Positions 1-7,948 of a DNA stretch of 64,000 nucleotides are shown piece after piece (position 1 is the first letter of the stretch; each line of letters begins with the position of its first letter). This stretch comes from Bacillus sp. ISL-41. GTDB taxonomy: Bacteria; Bacillota; Bacilli; Bacillales; Cytobacillaceae. The notes under the pieces were generated by a model. The model was not told where the DNA came from, did no database searches, and saw only the letters and a list, made by a program, of their open reading frames with translations. The translations under genes and the position numbers were made by a program. The stretch is taken from the NCBI RefSeq assembly GCF_018613235.1, contig NZ_JAGGQP010000003.1, positions 62,001-126,000 of the forward strand. The letters are read 5' to 3'.

Positions 1-2004
1 TTCAGCGCGGGTTTCATCCTTGATTTTACGATATGATTTCTGAATGGATTTCGATTTCTCTTCTTCAATGTCTCCCAGCTGATTGATGGCACCGTTCAGC
101 TTGCTCACCATTTCTTCGTTCCAGTTGATTGTTTCCATATGGGTATTCTCAATTTCAATCCGTTTATCAAGCAAATACGTAATGGCCCTTCTGACAAAGA
201 ATTGCAGTTTTGCTGTGCGCTCCTGCTCGATGTCGACTTTCCTGTTGTTTGTTTTAATAAATTCAGAGAAGTCTCTCAGCTGCTTTCCTTTGTCATAATT
301 AGCTGAGAAAGCAAACATTTTTGCGTCAGGATAGTATTGACTGATTTCACCCCAAGTTTGGTCAAAAATTTCTACTGCCTCCTGCTGACTGTATATTGAA
401 TCTATTTTATTCAGCAAGAAGTGTATTGGAAGCTGAGGGAAGTACTCTGAAATTTTCGAGAGGATCTCCCTTTCTTTTTCCGTAAAAGGATCATTTGCAT
501 TGAGCACGAAAAGTAAGCTATCTGCAAACCTCAGGTAATTGTACAACGGGTGATTGTCATAGTTATTGCGATTGACTCCAGGAGTATCAATCAGCGCCAG
601 TTCATGGTCGCGCAGGAAGGGGAATTCAGCTCTGAAATCAATGATCGTTTCATTTTTATGGTTCTGTCGGCGAACTCCTGCAGATTCCTTGAAGTCCTCG
701 ATATCCGTGATTTGGCGGACGTCCGTATCGGTGATTTCCTGAATTTCCGGATTCTCTTCGTTCGTGAACCGGATGACCGCGGCAGTAGGAGATGTGATTA
801 GTTCTTCTCCTATAATGGTATTGACGAAGGAAGACTTTCCATTGCCAGACAAACCGGCGATCAGCAGATTATGGACATTGGATTCTTGCAGCTCCTGGAC
901 CAGCCACTTAATCCTGTTGCCTACCTCTATCTCATGATCCTCTGCCCAGTTGATGATTGTTTCGAATAGCTGCATGCTATCCTCGTAGCCATCATGGTAC
1001 TCGCGTGAATTCAGCACAAGATTCTCGGCATCGTGAATTGCCGACGCAGTAATGGTTCCTGGAAATACTTCATTCCACGCTATAATCGATGATGCCGACA
1101 CAAGGCTGTTAACTGGACTTGTTATTTTGAGCCAGTTAGTCAGCAACTCAGGAATAAGCGGAGAAATTTCCTTAATCAATCGATCCCCATTAATCAACTC
1201 GAAATAGGTATCCTGATAGACAGCCGAAAGATGAGTCCAGCCGTCTCTTCTATTGCCGTCCATCCCGCTGAACAATTGGTTGAATTCCCTCAGCCATGTC
1301 ATGTATGAACTTTGGTTCTTATAGCTTTCCCACAATGAGACAGCAAGCTGTTCAAACCGGCTTCGGTCAACCTGGAATAGGACGGATAATGCTTCGTTAA
1401 AATAATCCGGCGAGAATTTGCCGGTATGCCCCTGTTCTACATAATGATTCAAGACGTCGAACCACTTAGGCGAACCGGTTCGAACACCTTCATTGACCGC
1501 GAGTTCGACGGCATTATCCCAGTCCTGATGCTCTTCAAAGAAAGCACGGGCTATTTCCGTTACACCCGGATAATCCGGATCAAGCGCCACTGATTTCTTG
1601 ATGACAGCAACTGCTTTGTCAAGCTTTCCCTGCTCTATGTAAAGCGTCAATAGCTGCAGGCCGCTTTCAATCCGGAGAATAGTGCTCTCCGTTTCGATCG
1701 ACAGGTACAGGTCCTCTGCAGATGTGAGCAGACCAATCTCCAGGAATGCATCCCCCATGTTCTTTTTAGCCCATGGCTCCAGCTCATTCGTGATATTTTC
1801 CCATTTAAAAATCGCCGCTTCGTAGTCCTTGTTATGAAAATAGACCTCTCCCTGAGCAAAACGGATGTATGACAAATCAGGCATATCATTCTTCTGCTCT
1901 TCAAGGTAAAGCTCCCCGAGTACACGGACAGGGTGTGCCCTGTTCCCTGATTCCATAAAAGTTTCAAAATACGACTTTTTGATTAATTGCTCTTCAAATG
2001 TCAT
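1..2004 (-). CDS. TPR/dynamin-like GTPase, C-terminus beyond window
   Basis: Partial gene: the frame is open to base 1, giving 668 codons. The start is ATG at 2004-2002 behind GGAGGAAAG. The first ~250 residues look like helical tetratricopeptide-type repeats. They are followed by a GTPase domain with P-loop GLSGNGKSS (about bases 830-860, residues ~382-390) and a switch/G3 motif DTPGVN (about 575-592). LLNKID (about 410-430) fits the G4 N/TKxD motif. This combination is typical of dynamin-family or YdjA-type large GTPases of Bacillus that act at membranes. The fusion of TPR and GTPase is read directly; the cellular role is not known. Confidence in the GTPase fold is high. Confidence 0.85.
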   Translation of the reverse strand, partial: MTFEEQLIKKSYFETFMESGNRAHPVRVLGELYLEEQKNDMPDLSYIRFAQGEVYFHNKDYEAAIFKWENITNELEPWAKKNMGDAFLEIGLLTSAEDLYLSIETESTILRIESGLQLLTLYIEQGKLDKAVAVIKKSVALDPDYPGVTEIARAFFEEHQDWDNAVELAVNEGVRTGSPKWFDVLNHYVEQGHTGKFSPDYFNEALSVLFQVDRSRFEQLAVSLWESYKNQSSYMTWLREFNQLFSGMDGNRRDGWTHLSAVYQDTYFELINGDRLIKEISPLIPELLTNWLKITSPVNSLVSASSIIAWNEVFPGTITASAIHDAENLVLNSREYHDGYEDSMQLFETIINWAEDHEIEVGNRIKWLVQELQESNVHNLLIAGLSGNGKSSFVNTIIGEELITSPTAAVIRFTNEENPEIQEITDTDVRQITDIEDFKESAGVRRQNHKNETIIDFRAEFPFLRDHELALIDTPGVNRNNYDNHPLYNYLRFADSLLFVLNANDPFTEKEREILSKISEYFPQLPIHFLLNKIDSIYSQQEAVEIFDQTWGEISQYYPDAKMFAFSANYDKGKQLRDFSEFIKTNNRKVDIEQERTAKLQFFVRRAITYLLDKRIEIENTHMETINWNEEMVSKLNGAINQLGDIEEEKSKSIQKSYRKIKDETRAE

Positions 2005-2380
2005 GACTTTCCTCCGACTTCTCATAATGATCAATCCCAAAAAAAGCCTTCGGACTCCTTCAGGCATTAAAAATTTGTATTAGCTAACTGTTCTTTTTCC
2101 CTTTTGTGGCTTGCCCTCAAACCTTATCATTGTATTCTATCAAACAATTTTTCATTCAAGATTTCAGCCAGCTTTCAGTTTCGCTACAAGCATCGCAAAA
2201 TTTGTAACCTTTTTAATAAATAATCCAATTATTTGCCAGTTACCGTCGAATCATGCCGCTGCCTATACCTTTCGAACTATACCTGCGATTTATGGGTAAG
2301 AAATGAAGTTTGTCACACCGCAGATAGGGCAAAATCATTATAATGAAGGTAACAAGAGGATCGAAAAAAAGGAGATTATT
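2005..2380. other. Intergenic region, 376 bp
   Basis: Separates the divergent GTPase gene (minus) and the 2381 gene (plus). A TATAAT at 2339-2344 is a plausible -10 for the plus-strand gene, but no good -35 lies 17 bp upstream. No convincing RNA, repeat or small gene was seen. Confidence 0.5.
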
Positions 2381-2890
2381 ATGCTTACTTTGAAACTTAT
2401 GGGAACACCCCTCGAACATATTAAATCAGAACATATTAAAAACAAATCTGTCATGCTGAACAACAAAACACTTGCTATAATCAAGGAAACAGGAAATGAA
2501 GTTGAGTTACAGATCGACCCCTATCTTGACCTTGATGAATTTCAATTTTTACGGGATTTGATCATGGAGCTCAGCTATGGGAACGAAGCCGCCATCGACG
2601 AAAGAGGCTGCCAGCTAGGTTATTTGGAGAACGGTGAGAAGGCCTTTTTGATTAAGAATTGGGAAGAGTGGAAGGTATTCCTGATGAAAGCCAAACTAAA
2701 GACACTAGAGGGCCAGAACGTGCAGGCTTTGAATCAAGAAGGCGAAGAAATTGGGTCCGGCCTGCTTGCTGAATATGAAATCGCCGAAAGCCCATTCCGA
2801 ATCACAAGCTGTACGCTGATTACCCTATTTGGGGAAAGGAAATTTGAAGGAGAAAATATCAGGATTGTACCGACGAATCAGTTTAGCTAA
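2381..2890 (+). CDS. Hypothetical protein, 169 aa
   Basis: I do not recognise the family. The ATG at 2381 is chosen over an upstream in-frame ATG at 2303 because AAAAGGAG (2368-2374) lies 6 bases upstream of it. The protein is acidic and soluble-looking, with no signal peptide or membrane segment and alternating strand-like and helical stretches. It is monocistronic and its end abuts the repeat/terminator region at 2930. Confidence 0.7.
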   Translation: MLTLKLMGTPLEHIKSEHIKNKSVMLNNKTLAIIKETGNEVELQIDPYLDLDEFQFLRDLIMELSYGNEAAIDERGCQLGYLENGEKAFLIKNWEEWKVFLMKAKLKTLEGQNVQALNQEGEEIGSGLLAEYEIAESPFRITSCTLITLFGERKFEGENIRIVPTNQFS

Positions 2891-2929
2891 AAAAGTGGGC
2901 ATCTTTGTTGCCACGACAATTCATAAGAA

Positions 2930-2954
2930 AAAGCAGCGGACAATTCCGCTGCTT
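2930..2954 (-). terminator. Left copy of a 25-bp hairpin (minus-strand terminator half)
   Basis: Stem AGCAGCGGA/TCCGCTGCT. On the minus strand it is followed by TTTTTC, so it looks like an intrinsic terminator for minus-strand transcripts. The identical 25 bp recur at 3179-3203 on the other side of the repeat element. Confidence 0.7.
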
Positions 2955-2970
2955 CCTGAGTTTAGAAAAC

Positions 2971-3106
2971 CTGTTGATTGGAGTAGAAGGCGCGTAGACT
3001 CCTGCGGGATCAGACGGACAGGTGAGACCCCGCAGGCGCCAGCGGCGACGAGAAGGCTCACCGCCGTCCCCGCGGAAAGCGAAGCGCCTGGAACGGAAAT
3101 CAACAG
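2971..3106. repeat. Structured intergenic repeat, copy 1
   Basis: A 136-bp core bounded by a perfect 9-bp inverted repeat, CTGTTGATT (2971-2979) and AATCAACAG (3098-3106). Inside are CTCCTGCGGG paired with CCCGCAGG, and GGTGAG paired with CTCACC. A near-identical copy lies at 42093-42282. A flanking segment is also shared, with AGACTGTA and a partly complementary TATAGTCT. From memory, this resembles a dispersed repeat common in Bacillaceae genomes. Open frames across it are not believed to be genes. Confidence 0.85.
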
Positions 3107-3178
3107 CCCAATTCCTGCACCAATCCAAAAAAAAGACTGTAAATAAACACGGTTTTCATCAAGTTTGTCTATAGTCTG

Positions 3179-3207
3179 AAAGCAGCGGACAATTCCGCTG
3201 CTTTTTC
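3179..3207 (+). terminator. Right copy of the 25-bp hairpin
   Basis: Same stem as 2930-2954, here followed on the plus strand by TTTTT, so it terminates plus-strand transcripts. Together the two copies look like one bidirectional terminator duplicated around the repeat. Confidence 0.75.
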
Positions 3208-3427
3208 ATTTTTCTTTATTCAATTCATCGAGCAGCTGTTTTGTCCGTTTCGCATTGCCTTCTGCGAAGTTTTCAAGACGCTCCTTCAGCTCAGGATCGT
3301 CATGGACTCGTTCAGCCGTAATCAAGTAAGTACGCATCAAATCTTCTTCAATTTCGACAGAATTATCAAGTACTTCCTCAATTGATTCTTTTTTGCTGTC
3401 GTGATGAAAAAAAGAATGGGAAACCAT
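3206..3427 (-). CDS. Small charged hypothetical protein, 73 aa
   Basis: Family not recognised. The start is ATG at 3427, seven bases after GGGAGG; a TTG two codons upstream is too close to that site. The N-terminus is His-rich (HSFFHHD) and the rest is mostly acidic helix with many Glu, Asp and Lys. It has no membrane segment. It lies downstream of the Rieske/Mrp genes but 110 bp apart, so it is probably its own unit. Confidence 0.65.
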   Translation of the reverse strand: MVSHSFFHHDSKKESIEEVLDNSVEIEEDLMRTYLITAERVHDDPELKERLENFAEGNAKRTKQLLDELNKEK

Positions 3428-3537
3428 GCTCAATCCTCCCTTAAAAACTCTTTTCGTAGTGATTAAGCAACCAATTCCAACTACTGCGGAACTTGTTCCA
3501 ATCCCAAAAGAGCTCTCTTTTTATCATCGCCAGCAGC

Positions 3538-3735
3538 TTACTTTTTATACTCTGCCTTCCTCCAGATGAAGAAGGCTATTGTTGCCAGGATAGTGGAAAT
3601 CAGCGCAACAGCAACCGCGCCATATACGCGCTCGTCTTCGTGCCCATAATAGCCCTCGATTGCATTGGAAAGCGAAAATACATTGATGGCAAGGAACAGG
3701 AAAATCGAGAAAAACGCAATTCGTTTTTTATCCAT
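3538..3735 (-). CDS. Small membrane protein next to Rieske gene, 65 aa
   Basis: Two predicted membrane helices (about residues 6-25 and 37-58) separated by a short loop, ending in a basic tail. Its ATG overlaps the end of the Rieske gene by 8 bases and is preceded by GGGAGGG, so the two are probably translationally coupled. It may anchor or stabilise the Rieske protein; this is inference from position only. Confidence 0.7.
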   Translation of the reverse strand: MDKKRIAFFSIFLFLAINVFSLSNAIEGYYGHEDERVYGAVAVALISTILATIAFFIWRKAEYKK

Positions 3736-4255
3736 GCCTTACTTCCCTCCCTACTGCAAACACCTTGCCATCTTTGATTTCAAGAAGGATTTTCGGAAGC
3801 TCGCGCTGCGGCGGTCCTGCCATCGGATGCCCGCTGTCTACGTTAAAGTATCCTTTATGGCATGGGCAAAGAAGGACATTTTCCTTATGCTCGTAAAAGA
3901 CCGGACATTGCAGGTGTGTACATTTATTGTTGTACGCGACGAACTTGTCCTCAGGTGTCCTCACCAAAATTGCTGGCTCATTCTTCGTCGGATAGTTGAA
4001 GTTTCTTGACTCTCCGACTGCCAGGTCATCAATATCGGTGATTTCCACTCGCTTCACTTCACCATTTTCATCGCGCAGGAAGGTGAAGATCCCGAATGGA
4101 GTCGTTGCCAGTCCGATCGCAACAGTTGCGCCAAAGGATGCCTTCAGGAATGCTCTTCGATTCAAATGGACATCGTCTTTCCTGTTCAGGTTATCGATCA
4201 GCTTGATCATATCTTTATCATCTTCATGATGGGTCTTTTTCTTATCATCACTCAT
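3728..4255 (-). CDS. Tat-exported Rieske [2Fe-2S] protein
   Basis: 175 aa from ATG at 4255 (AGGAGG eight bases upstream; a TTG two codons earlier is too close). Twin-arginine-like RRAFLK at residues 33-38, followed by a hydrophobic segment, indicates Tat export with a retained N-terminal anchor. Rieske box 1 is CTHLQC (112-117) and box 2 is CPCHKGYF (from 130), so all ligands for the [2Fe-2S] cluster and the paired disulfide Cys are present. It is unlike the usual QcrA context because no cytochrome b/c genes adjoin. It follows an Mrp-type gene and lies near a molybdoenzyme operon, suggesting electron transfer on the outer face. Confidence 0.88.
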   Translation of the reverse strand: MSDDKKKTHHEDDKDMIKLIDNLNRKDDVHLNRRAFLKASFGATVAIGLATTPFGIFTFLRDENGEVKRVEITDIDDLAVGESRNFNYPTKNEPAILVRTPEDKFVAYNNKCTHLQCPVFYEHKENVLLCPCHKGYFNVDSGHPMAGPPQRELPKILLEIKDGKVFAVGREVRHG

Positions 4256-4273
4256 AGCCAAATCCTCCTGTTC

Positions 4274-5014
4274 CTAGAGCTGAAACTTTGCATCGATTTT
4301 TTCTGCCAGGTTAAGATATTCCTTGAATAGCGCAGTATTCTCTGCTGCGATAGCAGGCGTATCACTATTCTCATCCGCTTCCTGGATCGGCAGCTGGCCG
4401 AGCAAATCAGTGCCAAGCTGTGAAGCCAGTTCTTCGCCGCCGCCTTTTCCGAAGATATAGTACTTTTGGTCACTGTCTTCAGGCTTGAAGTACGACATAT
4501 TTTCAACCACGCCGATGACTTCATGCTTGCTTTTGATCGCCATTGATCCGGCACGTTCCGCTACGAATGAAGCAGCCTTATGGGGTGTCGTCACGACGAT
4601 TTCCTTGCTCTGCGGAATCATCAGGTGCATATCAAGGGCGACATCTCCCGTTCCAGGAGGCATATCAAGGATGAAATAATCCATTTCTCCCCACAGCACG
4701 TCCTCTGTAAAATGCTGAATCATTTTTCCAAGCATCGGGCCGCGCCAGACGATCGGTTCATTATCTTTAACAAGGAAGCCCATTGACATTACTTTAATTC
4801 CGTGAGCCTCAACAGGAATGATTTTTCCGTTGAAGGTTTTTGGTTTTGCATCTATATTAAGTATTTTCGGTACGCTGAATCCGTATATATCAAGGTCGAT
4901 GATTGCAACAGACTTTCCAAGCTTTTGCAGCGCAAGTGCAAGATTCACTGATAATGAAGACTTGCCAACTCCGCCCTTGCCGCTTGTCACAGCCAGCACA
5001 TTTCCTTTTAACAT
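4274..5014 (-). CDS. Mrp/ApbC-type P-loop Fe-S carrier ATPase
   Basis: 246 aa. It starts almost at the deviant Walker [10 protein letters not shown] (residues 12-20) and has the DMPPGTGD motif typical of Mrp/NBP35 proteins. It lacks the N-terminal DUF59 domain found in full-length Bacillus SalA/Mrp (~350 aa), so it is a short form. The family binds and delivers Fe-S clusters. It is followed 18 bp later by the Rieske gene, so it may serve maturation of that protein or of the upstream four-cluster ferredoxin subunit. ATG at 5014 with AGAGGTG. Confidence 0.88.
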   Translation of the reverse strand: MLKGNVLAVTSGKGGVGKSSLSVNLALALQKLGKSVAIIDLDIYGFSVPKILNIDAKPKTFNGKIIPVEAHGIKVMSMGFLVKDNEPIVWRGPMLGKMIQHFTEDVLWGEMDYFILDMPPGTGDVALDMHLMIPQSKEIVVTTPHKAASFVAERAGSMAIKSKHEVIGVVENMSYFKPEDSDQKYYIFGKGGGEELASQLGTDLLGQLPIQEADENSDTPAIAAENTALFKEYLNLAEKIDAKFQL

Positions 5015-5082
5015 TTAAAAGCACCTCTTTTTTTGGATGGGTTATTATTCCCTACCTTATCTAAAATTGGTTGAAACCTTCG

Positions 5083-5180
5083 CTGGAAAAAATCGCTTGA
5101 AATTTCCAGTTCGCCAATATATTTTTATTTTCGCCAATAAACTTGTGAAAACCGCCAATAAAATCAGATTTTCGCCAATA
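5083..5180. repeat. Hairpin plus four phased CGCCAATA repeats (locus A)
   Basis: CTGGAAA (5083-5089) and TTTCCAG (5103-5109) form a hairpin. CGCCAATA then begins at 5112, 5132, 5153 and 5173, a 20-21 bp period with unrelated AT-rich filler. The same design occurs at 39250 and 48435. It lies between the terminator of the molybdoenzyme operon and the mrp start. Confidence 0.85.
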
Positions 5181-5203
5181 TGGTGAAAATCAATTCAAAA
5201 ATA

Positions 5204-5245
5204 GAGCCGGCCCTAATGAACTTAGCGCTCTTTTCCGGCCGGCTC
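5204..5245 (-). terminator. Terminator of the molybdoenzyme operon
   Basis: Stem GAGCCGGCC/GGCCGGCTC followed on the minus strand by TATTTTT, 8 bases past the ferredoxin-subunit stop. Confidence 0.9.
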
Positions 5246-5252
5246 CATTAAA

Positions 5253-5804
5253 TTATGACTGTGAATCAGTATAAACTCCGAAGAATTCAGGTACGTAATC
5301 CCATTTATTGCCCTCTTGAGGCTTTTTGCCTTCAACCAGGTTCATTTGGGTACGTCTTCTGCGCAGCTGCTGCATTTCATCAAAGTCGATGAAGCGGATT
5401 GCATCACTCGGACAGACAGATGCACACATTGGCGCAATATCATGACGAGTTCTGTCATAGCACATATCACATTTGTACATTTTGTTCGTTTCGAAATCGA
5501 ACTTAGGGATACCGAATGGGCAGCCGAATGTACAGTTGCGGCATCCGATACATTTTTCCTCCATTGCTGAAAGCACGACGCCCTCATCCGTGATCTGGAT
5601 CGCATTTGCCGGGCAGACACGCGCACATGCAGGGTCTTTACATTGCATGCACAGCATCGGGAATGTCTGGCGAGATTCAGTGAAATCGACGTATTCTACA
5701 TAGTTCCGTTCCTTGGCATCATGGTCCCCACACTCACGGCAGGCTGCCTGGCAGGCACGGCATCCTATACAGCGCTCAAATTCTAGATACATTATTTTAT
5801 TCAT
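5253..5804 (-). CDS. 4Fe-4S dicluster electron-transfer subunit (DmsB/FdhB type)
   Basis: 183 aa with four cysteine groups: CIGCRACQAAC, CMQCKDPACARVC, CIGCRNCTFGC, and CDMC followed by CASVC. These are enough for four [4Fe-4S] clusters, as in DmsB, PsrB and FdhB-type subunits that wire a molybdoenzyme to a membrane partner. No signal peptide, so cytoplasmic. It follows the catalytic subunit by 14 bp with its own AGGAGG and is the last gene before a terminator. Confidence 0.9.
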   Translation of the reverse strand: MNKIMYLEFERCIGCRACQAACRECGDHDAKERNYVEYVDFTESRQTFPMLCMQCKDPACARVCPANAIQITDEGVVLSAMEEKCIGCRNCTFGCPFGIPKFDFETNKMYKCDMCYDRTRHDIAPMCASVCPSDAIRFIDFDEMQQLRRRRTQMNLVEGKKPQEGNKWDYVPEFFGVYTDSQS

Positions 5805-5818
5805 AGTGGCCGTTCCTC

Positions 5819-7948
5819 CTATTTAGTCAGTTTTTCAAGCTTTACAGCACAGACTTTAAATTCAGGCATCCTTGAGAATGGATCCAGTGCCGGGCTGGTC
5901 AATTGGTTGACTGCCAGCTTCTTGCCCCAGTGGTAAGGGACGAACATTGTGTCTTTGCGGATTGCTTTTGTTATTTTAACCGGTGTGATCATATCCCCAC
6001 GCGGTGTGGAAAGCTTCACTTTTTCACCGTTTTCAATCTGGTACTTGCTAGCCAGTTCTGGGTGCATTTCAACGAATGGCTCAGGGCATTGCTCCATCAG
6101 GAAGTCAACGCGTCGTGTCTGGTTGCCTGATAAGTAATGGAAGACAACGCGGCCTGTAGTCAGCCATAAAGGATACTCCTTGGATTGAACCTCTGTAGGT
6201 CCCCTGAAATCACAGACTGCGAGATTCGCTCTTCCATCTTCCGTAGCAAAGCGCTCCTGGAAAATGGATGGAGTTCCCTTGGAGTCTTCTGTAGGTGCCG
6301 GCCAGAAAACGCCGTCCTGCTCATCGATTTTTTCGTAAGTTACACCGTAGTAATCAGCCTTACCGCCTTTTGAAGCGTGGCGAAGTTCGTCAAAAATCTC
6401 TCTTGGCTCGCTGTAATCGAAGTATTTCCCTTTTCCAAGACGGTCGGCAATCAGCTGCATAATCTCCCAGTCAGGCTTCGATTCTCCAATTGGCTCGACG
6501 ACCTTACGAATTCGGATGACGCGGCCTTCGATGTTTGTAGTCGTTCCTTCGTCCTCCGCCCAAGTCGTTGCCGGAAGAACTACATCCGCAAGCTCAGCTG
6601 TTTCTGACATGAAGAAGTCGTTTACGACAAGGAAGTCAAGCTTCTCTAGTGAATCCTGGACGTAGTTGATATTTGGTGATGAAACAACCGGATTCGAGCA
6701 GATGACATGCAATGCACGAATTGTCTTATTCTGCATCAGGTGGAACATTTCGTATGCGGAAACACCTTCCTTCGGCATCTCTTCTGGCTTGATGCCCCAA
6801 ACTCCAGCGACATGCTCAACATCTTTAGGGTTGGCGATTTTACGGTAACCTGGAAGAGCATCTGCCTTCTGACCGTGTTCGCGTCCGCCCTGGCCGTTGC
6901 CCTGACCTGTAAAAGTAGCAACGCCTGATGCGAATTTGCCGATTTGGCCTCGCAACAATGCCATTGATGTATATAGACTCACATTGTCAACGCCAGAAGT
7001 CTGTTGTTCCGCACCGCGTGCGAACATGACGACTGAGCGTGGTGATCTTCCGAAGATGTGCGCTGCCTTGATGATTTTCTCAGCTGCTACACCTGTAAGC
7101 TTAGATGTATATTCAGGCGTGAATTTTGCCGTCATTTCTTTTAGTTCTTCAAAGTTATTGCAGCGTTCCTGAACGTATTCATTGTCAACATAATCATGCT
7201 TGATCAGAAGGTGCATGATGCCGTTTGCCAGTGCAGCGTCTGTTCCCGGAAGAAGGTCAAGGTGGACGTCAGCCACGCGTGCGGTTGCTGTTTCACGCGG
7301 GTCGGCGACGATAAATTTCGCGCCTTTGTCCTTCGCCTTCCAGAACCACTGGATGCTTGTCGGATGGCATTCCGCTGTGTTGGAACCTGCCATGAAGAAA
7401 GTATCAGTGTGCTCAAGTTCAGTCCAAGGAAGCGTCGATCCGCGGTCCATGCCAAGAGTCTTGTTGAATCCGCCGGCAGCGGAGCTCATGCAATAGCGTC
7501 CGTTATAGTCGATATAGCGAGTTCCAAGTCCTACGCGGGCATACTTTCCGACAAGATAACATTTTTCATTTGTCATCGACACGCCGCCGTAAACGCCGAC
7601 CGCATCTTTTCCGTAGTTCTCCTGAATTCCTTTATACTGGCTCTCAATCAAATCCAAAGCTTCATCCCATGTTGCTTCGACGAACTTGCCGTTCTTTTTG
7701 ATCAAAGGTGTCTTGATGCGATCCGGGTGATCAATTGTCTGGTAAGCTGTGACCCCTTTAGGACACATCTTTCCTTTTGTTAAAACCCAGTCATAACGCG
7801 GTTCAACACCGACAACCTTGTTATTCTTTTCATCAACACGGATGTGCATGCCGCACTGCATCCCACAGTAGCAGCAATGGGTTGTGACTAGCTTTTCACC
7901 TTTGCGGATCTGATTTTTTACGCCTTCTTTAACGAGAAACTGGCTCAT
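5819..7948 (-). CDS. Nitrate reductase-like molybdopterin oxidoreductase (NasC/NarB type)
   Basis: 709 aa from ATG at 7948 (GGAGGAAA upstream; ten in-frame codons further up are not used). An N-terminal [4Fe-4S] motif is CCYCGMQC followed by MCPKG. The molybdenum-site motif is YCMSSA, where Cys is the expected Mo ligand as in assimilatory nitrate reductases. GQGNGQGGREHGQKADALPG and a C-terminal dinucleotide-binding domain complete the family. No Tat signal is present, so it is cytoplasmic. The neighbours differ from the NasBC system: a polytopic membrane protein and a DmsB-like subunit flank it, suggesting a quinone-linked complex. Substrate is most likely nitrate, but a formate dehydrogenase or other oxyanion reductase is not excluded. 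Confidence 0.87.
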   Translation of the reverse strand: MSQFLVKEGVKNQIRKGEKLVTTHCCYCGMQCGMHIRVDEKNNKVVGVEPRYDWVLTKGKMCPKGVTAYQTIDHPDRIKTPLIKKNGKFVEATWDEALDLIESQYKGIQENYGKDAVGVYGGVSMTNEKCYLVGKYARVGLGTRYIDYNGRYCMSSAAGGFNKTLGMDRGSTLPWTELEHTDTFFMAGSNTAECHPTSIQWFWKAKDKGAKFIVADPRETATARVADVHLDLLPGTDAALANGIMHLLIKHDYVDNEYVQERCNNFEELKEMTAKFTPEYTSKLTGVAAEKIIKAAHIFGRSPRSVVMFARGAEQQTSGVDNVSLYTSMALLRGQIGKFASGVATFTGQGNGQGGREHGQKADALPGYRKIANPKDVEHVAGVWGIKPEEMPKEGVSAYEMFHLMQNKTIRALHVICSNPVVSSPNINYVQDSLEKLDFLVVNDFFMSETAELADVVLPATTWAEDEGTTTNIEGRVIRIRKVVEPIGESKPDWEIMQLIADRLGKGKYFDYSEPREIFDELRHASKGGKADYYGVTYEKIDEQDGVFWPAPTEDSKGTPSIFQERFATEDGRANLAVCDFRGPTEVQSKEYPLWLTTGRVVFHYLSGNQTRRVDFLMEQCPEPFVEMHPELASKYQIENGEKVKLSTPRGDMITPVKITKAIRKDTMFVPYHWGKKLAVNQLTSPALDPFSRMPEFKVCAVKLEKLTK

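Noticed and set aside
2111..2299. Plus-strand ORF of 62 aa
   Set aside because: No ribosome site, unlike-protein composition, and lies in AT-rich spacer.
2883..3128. Minus-strand ORF of 81 aa
   Set aside because: Lies entirely in the intergenic repeat; the related frame in copy 2 differs through the insertion, and both overlap structured stems.
7196..7783. Plus-strand ORF of 195 aa
   Set aside because: Antisense shadow of the well-supported molybdoenzyme gene.
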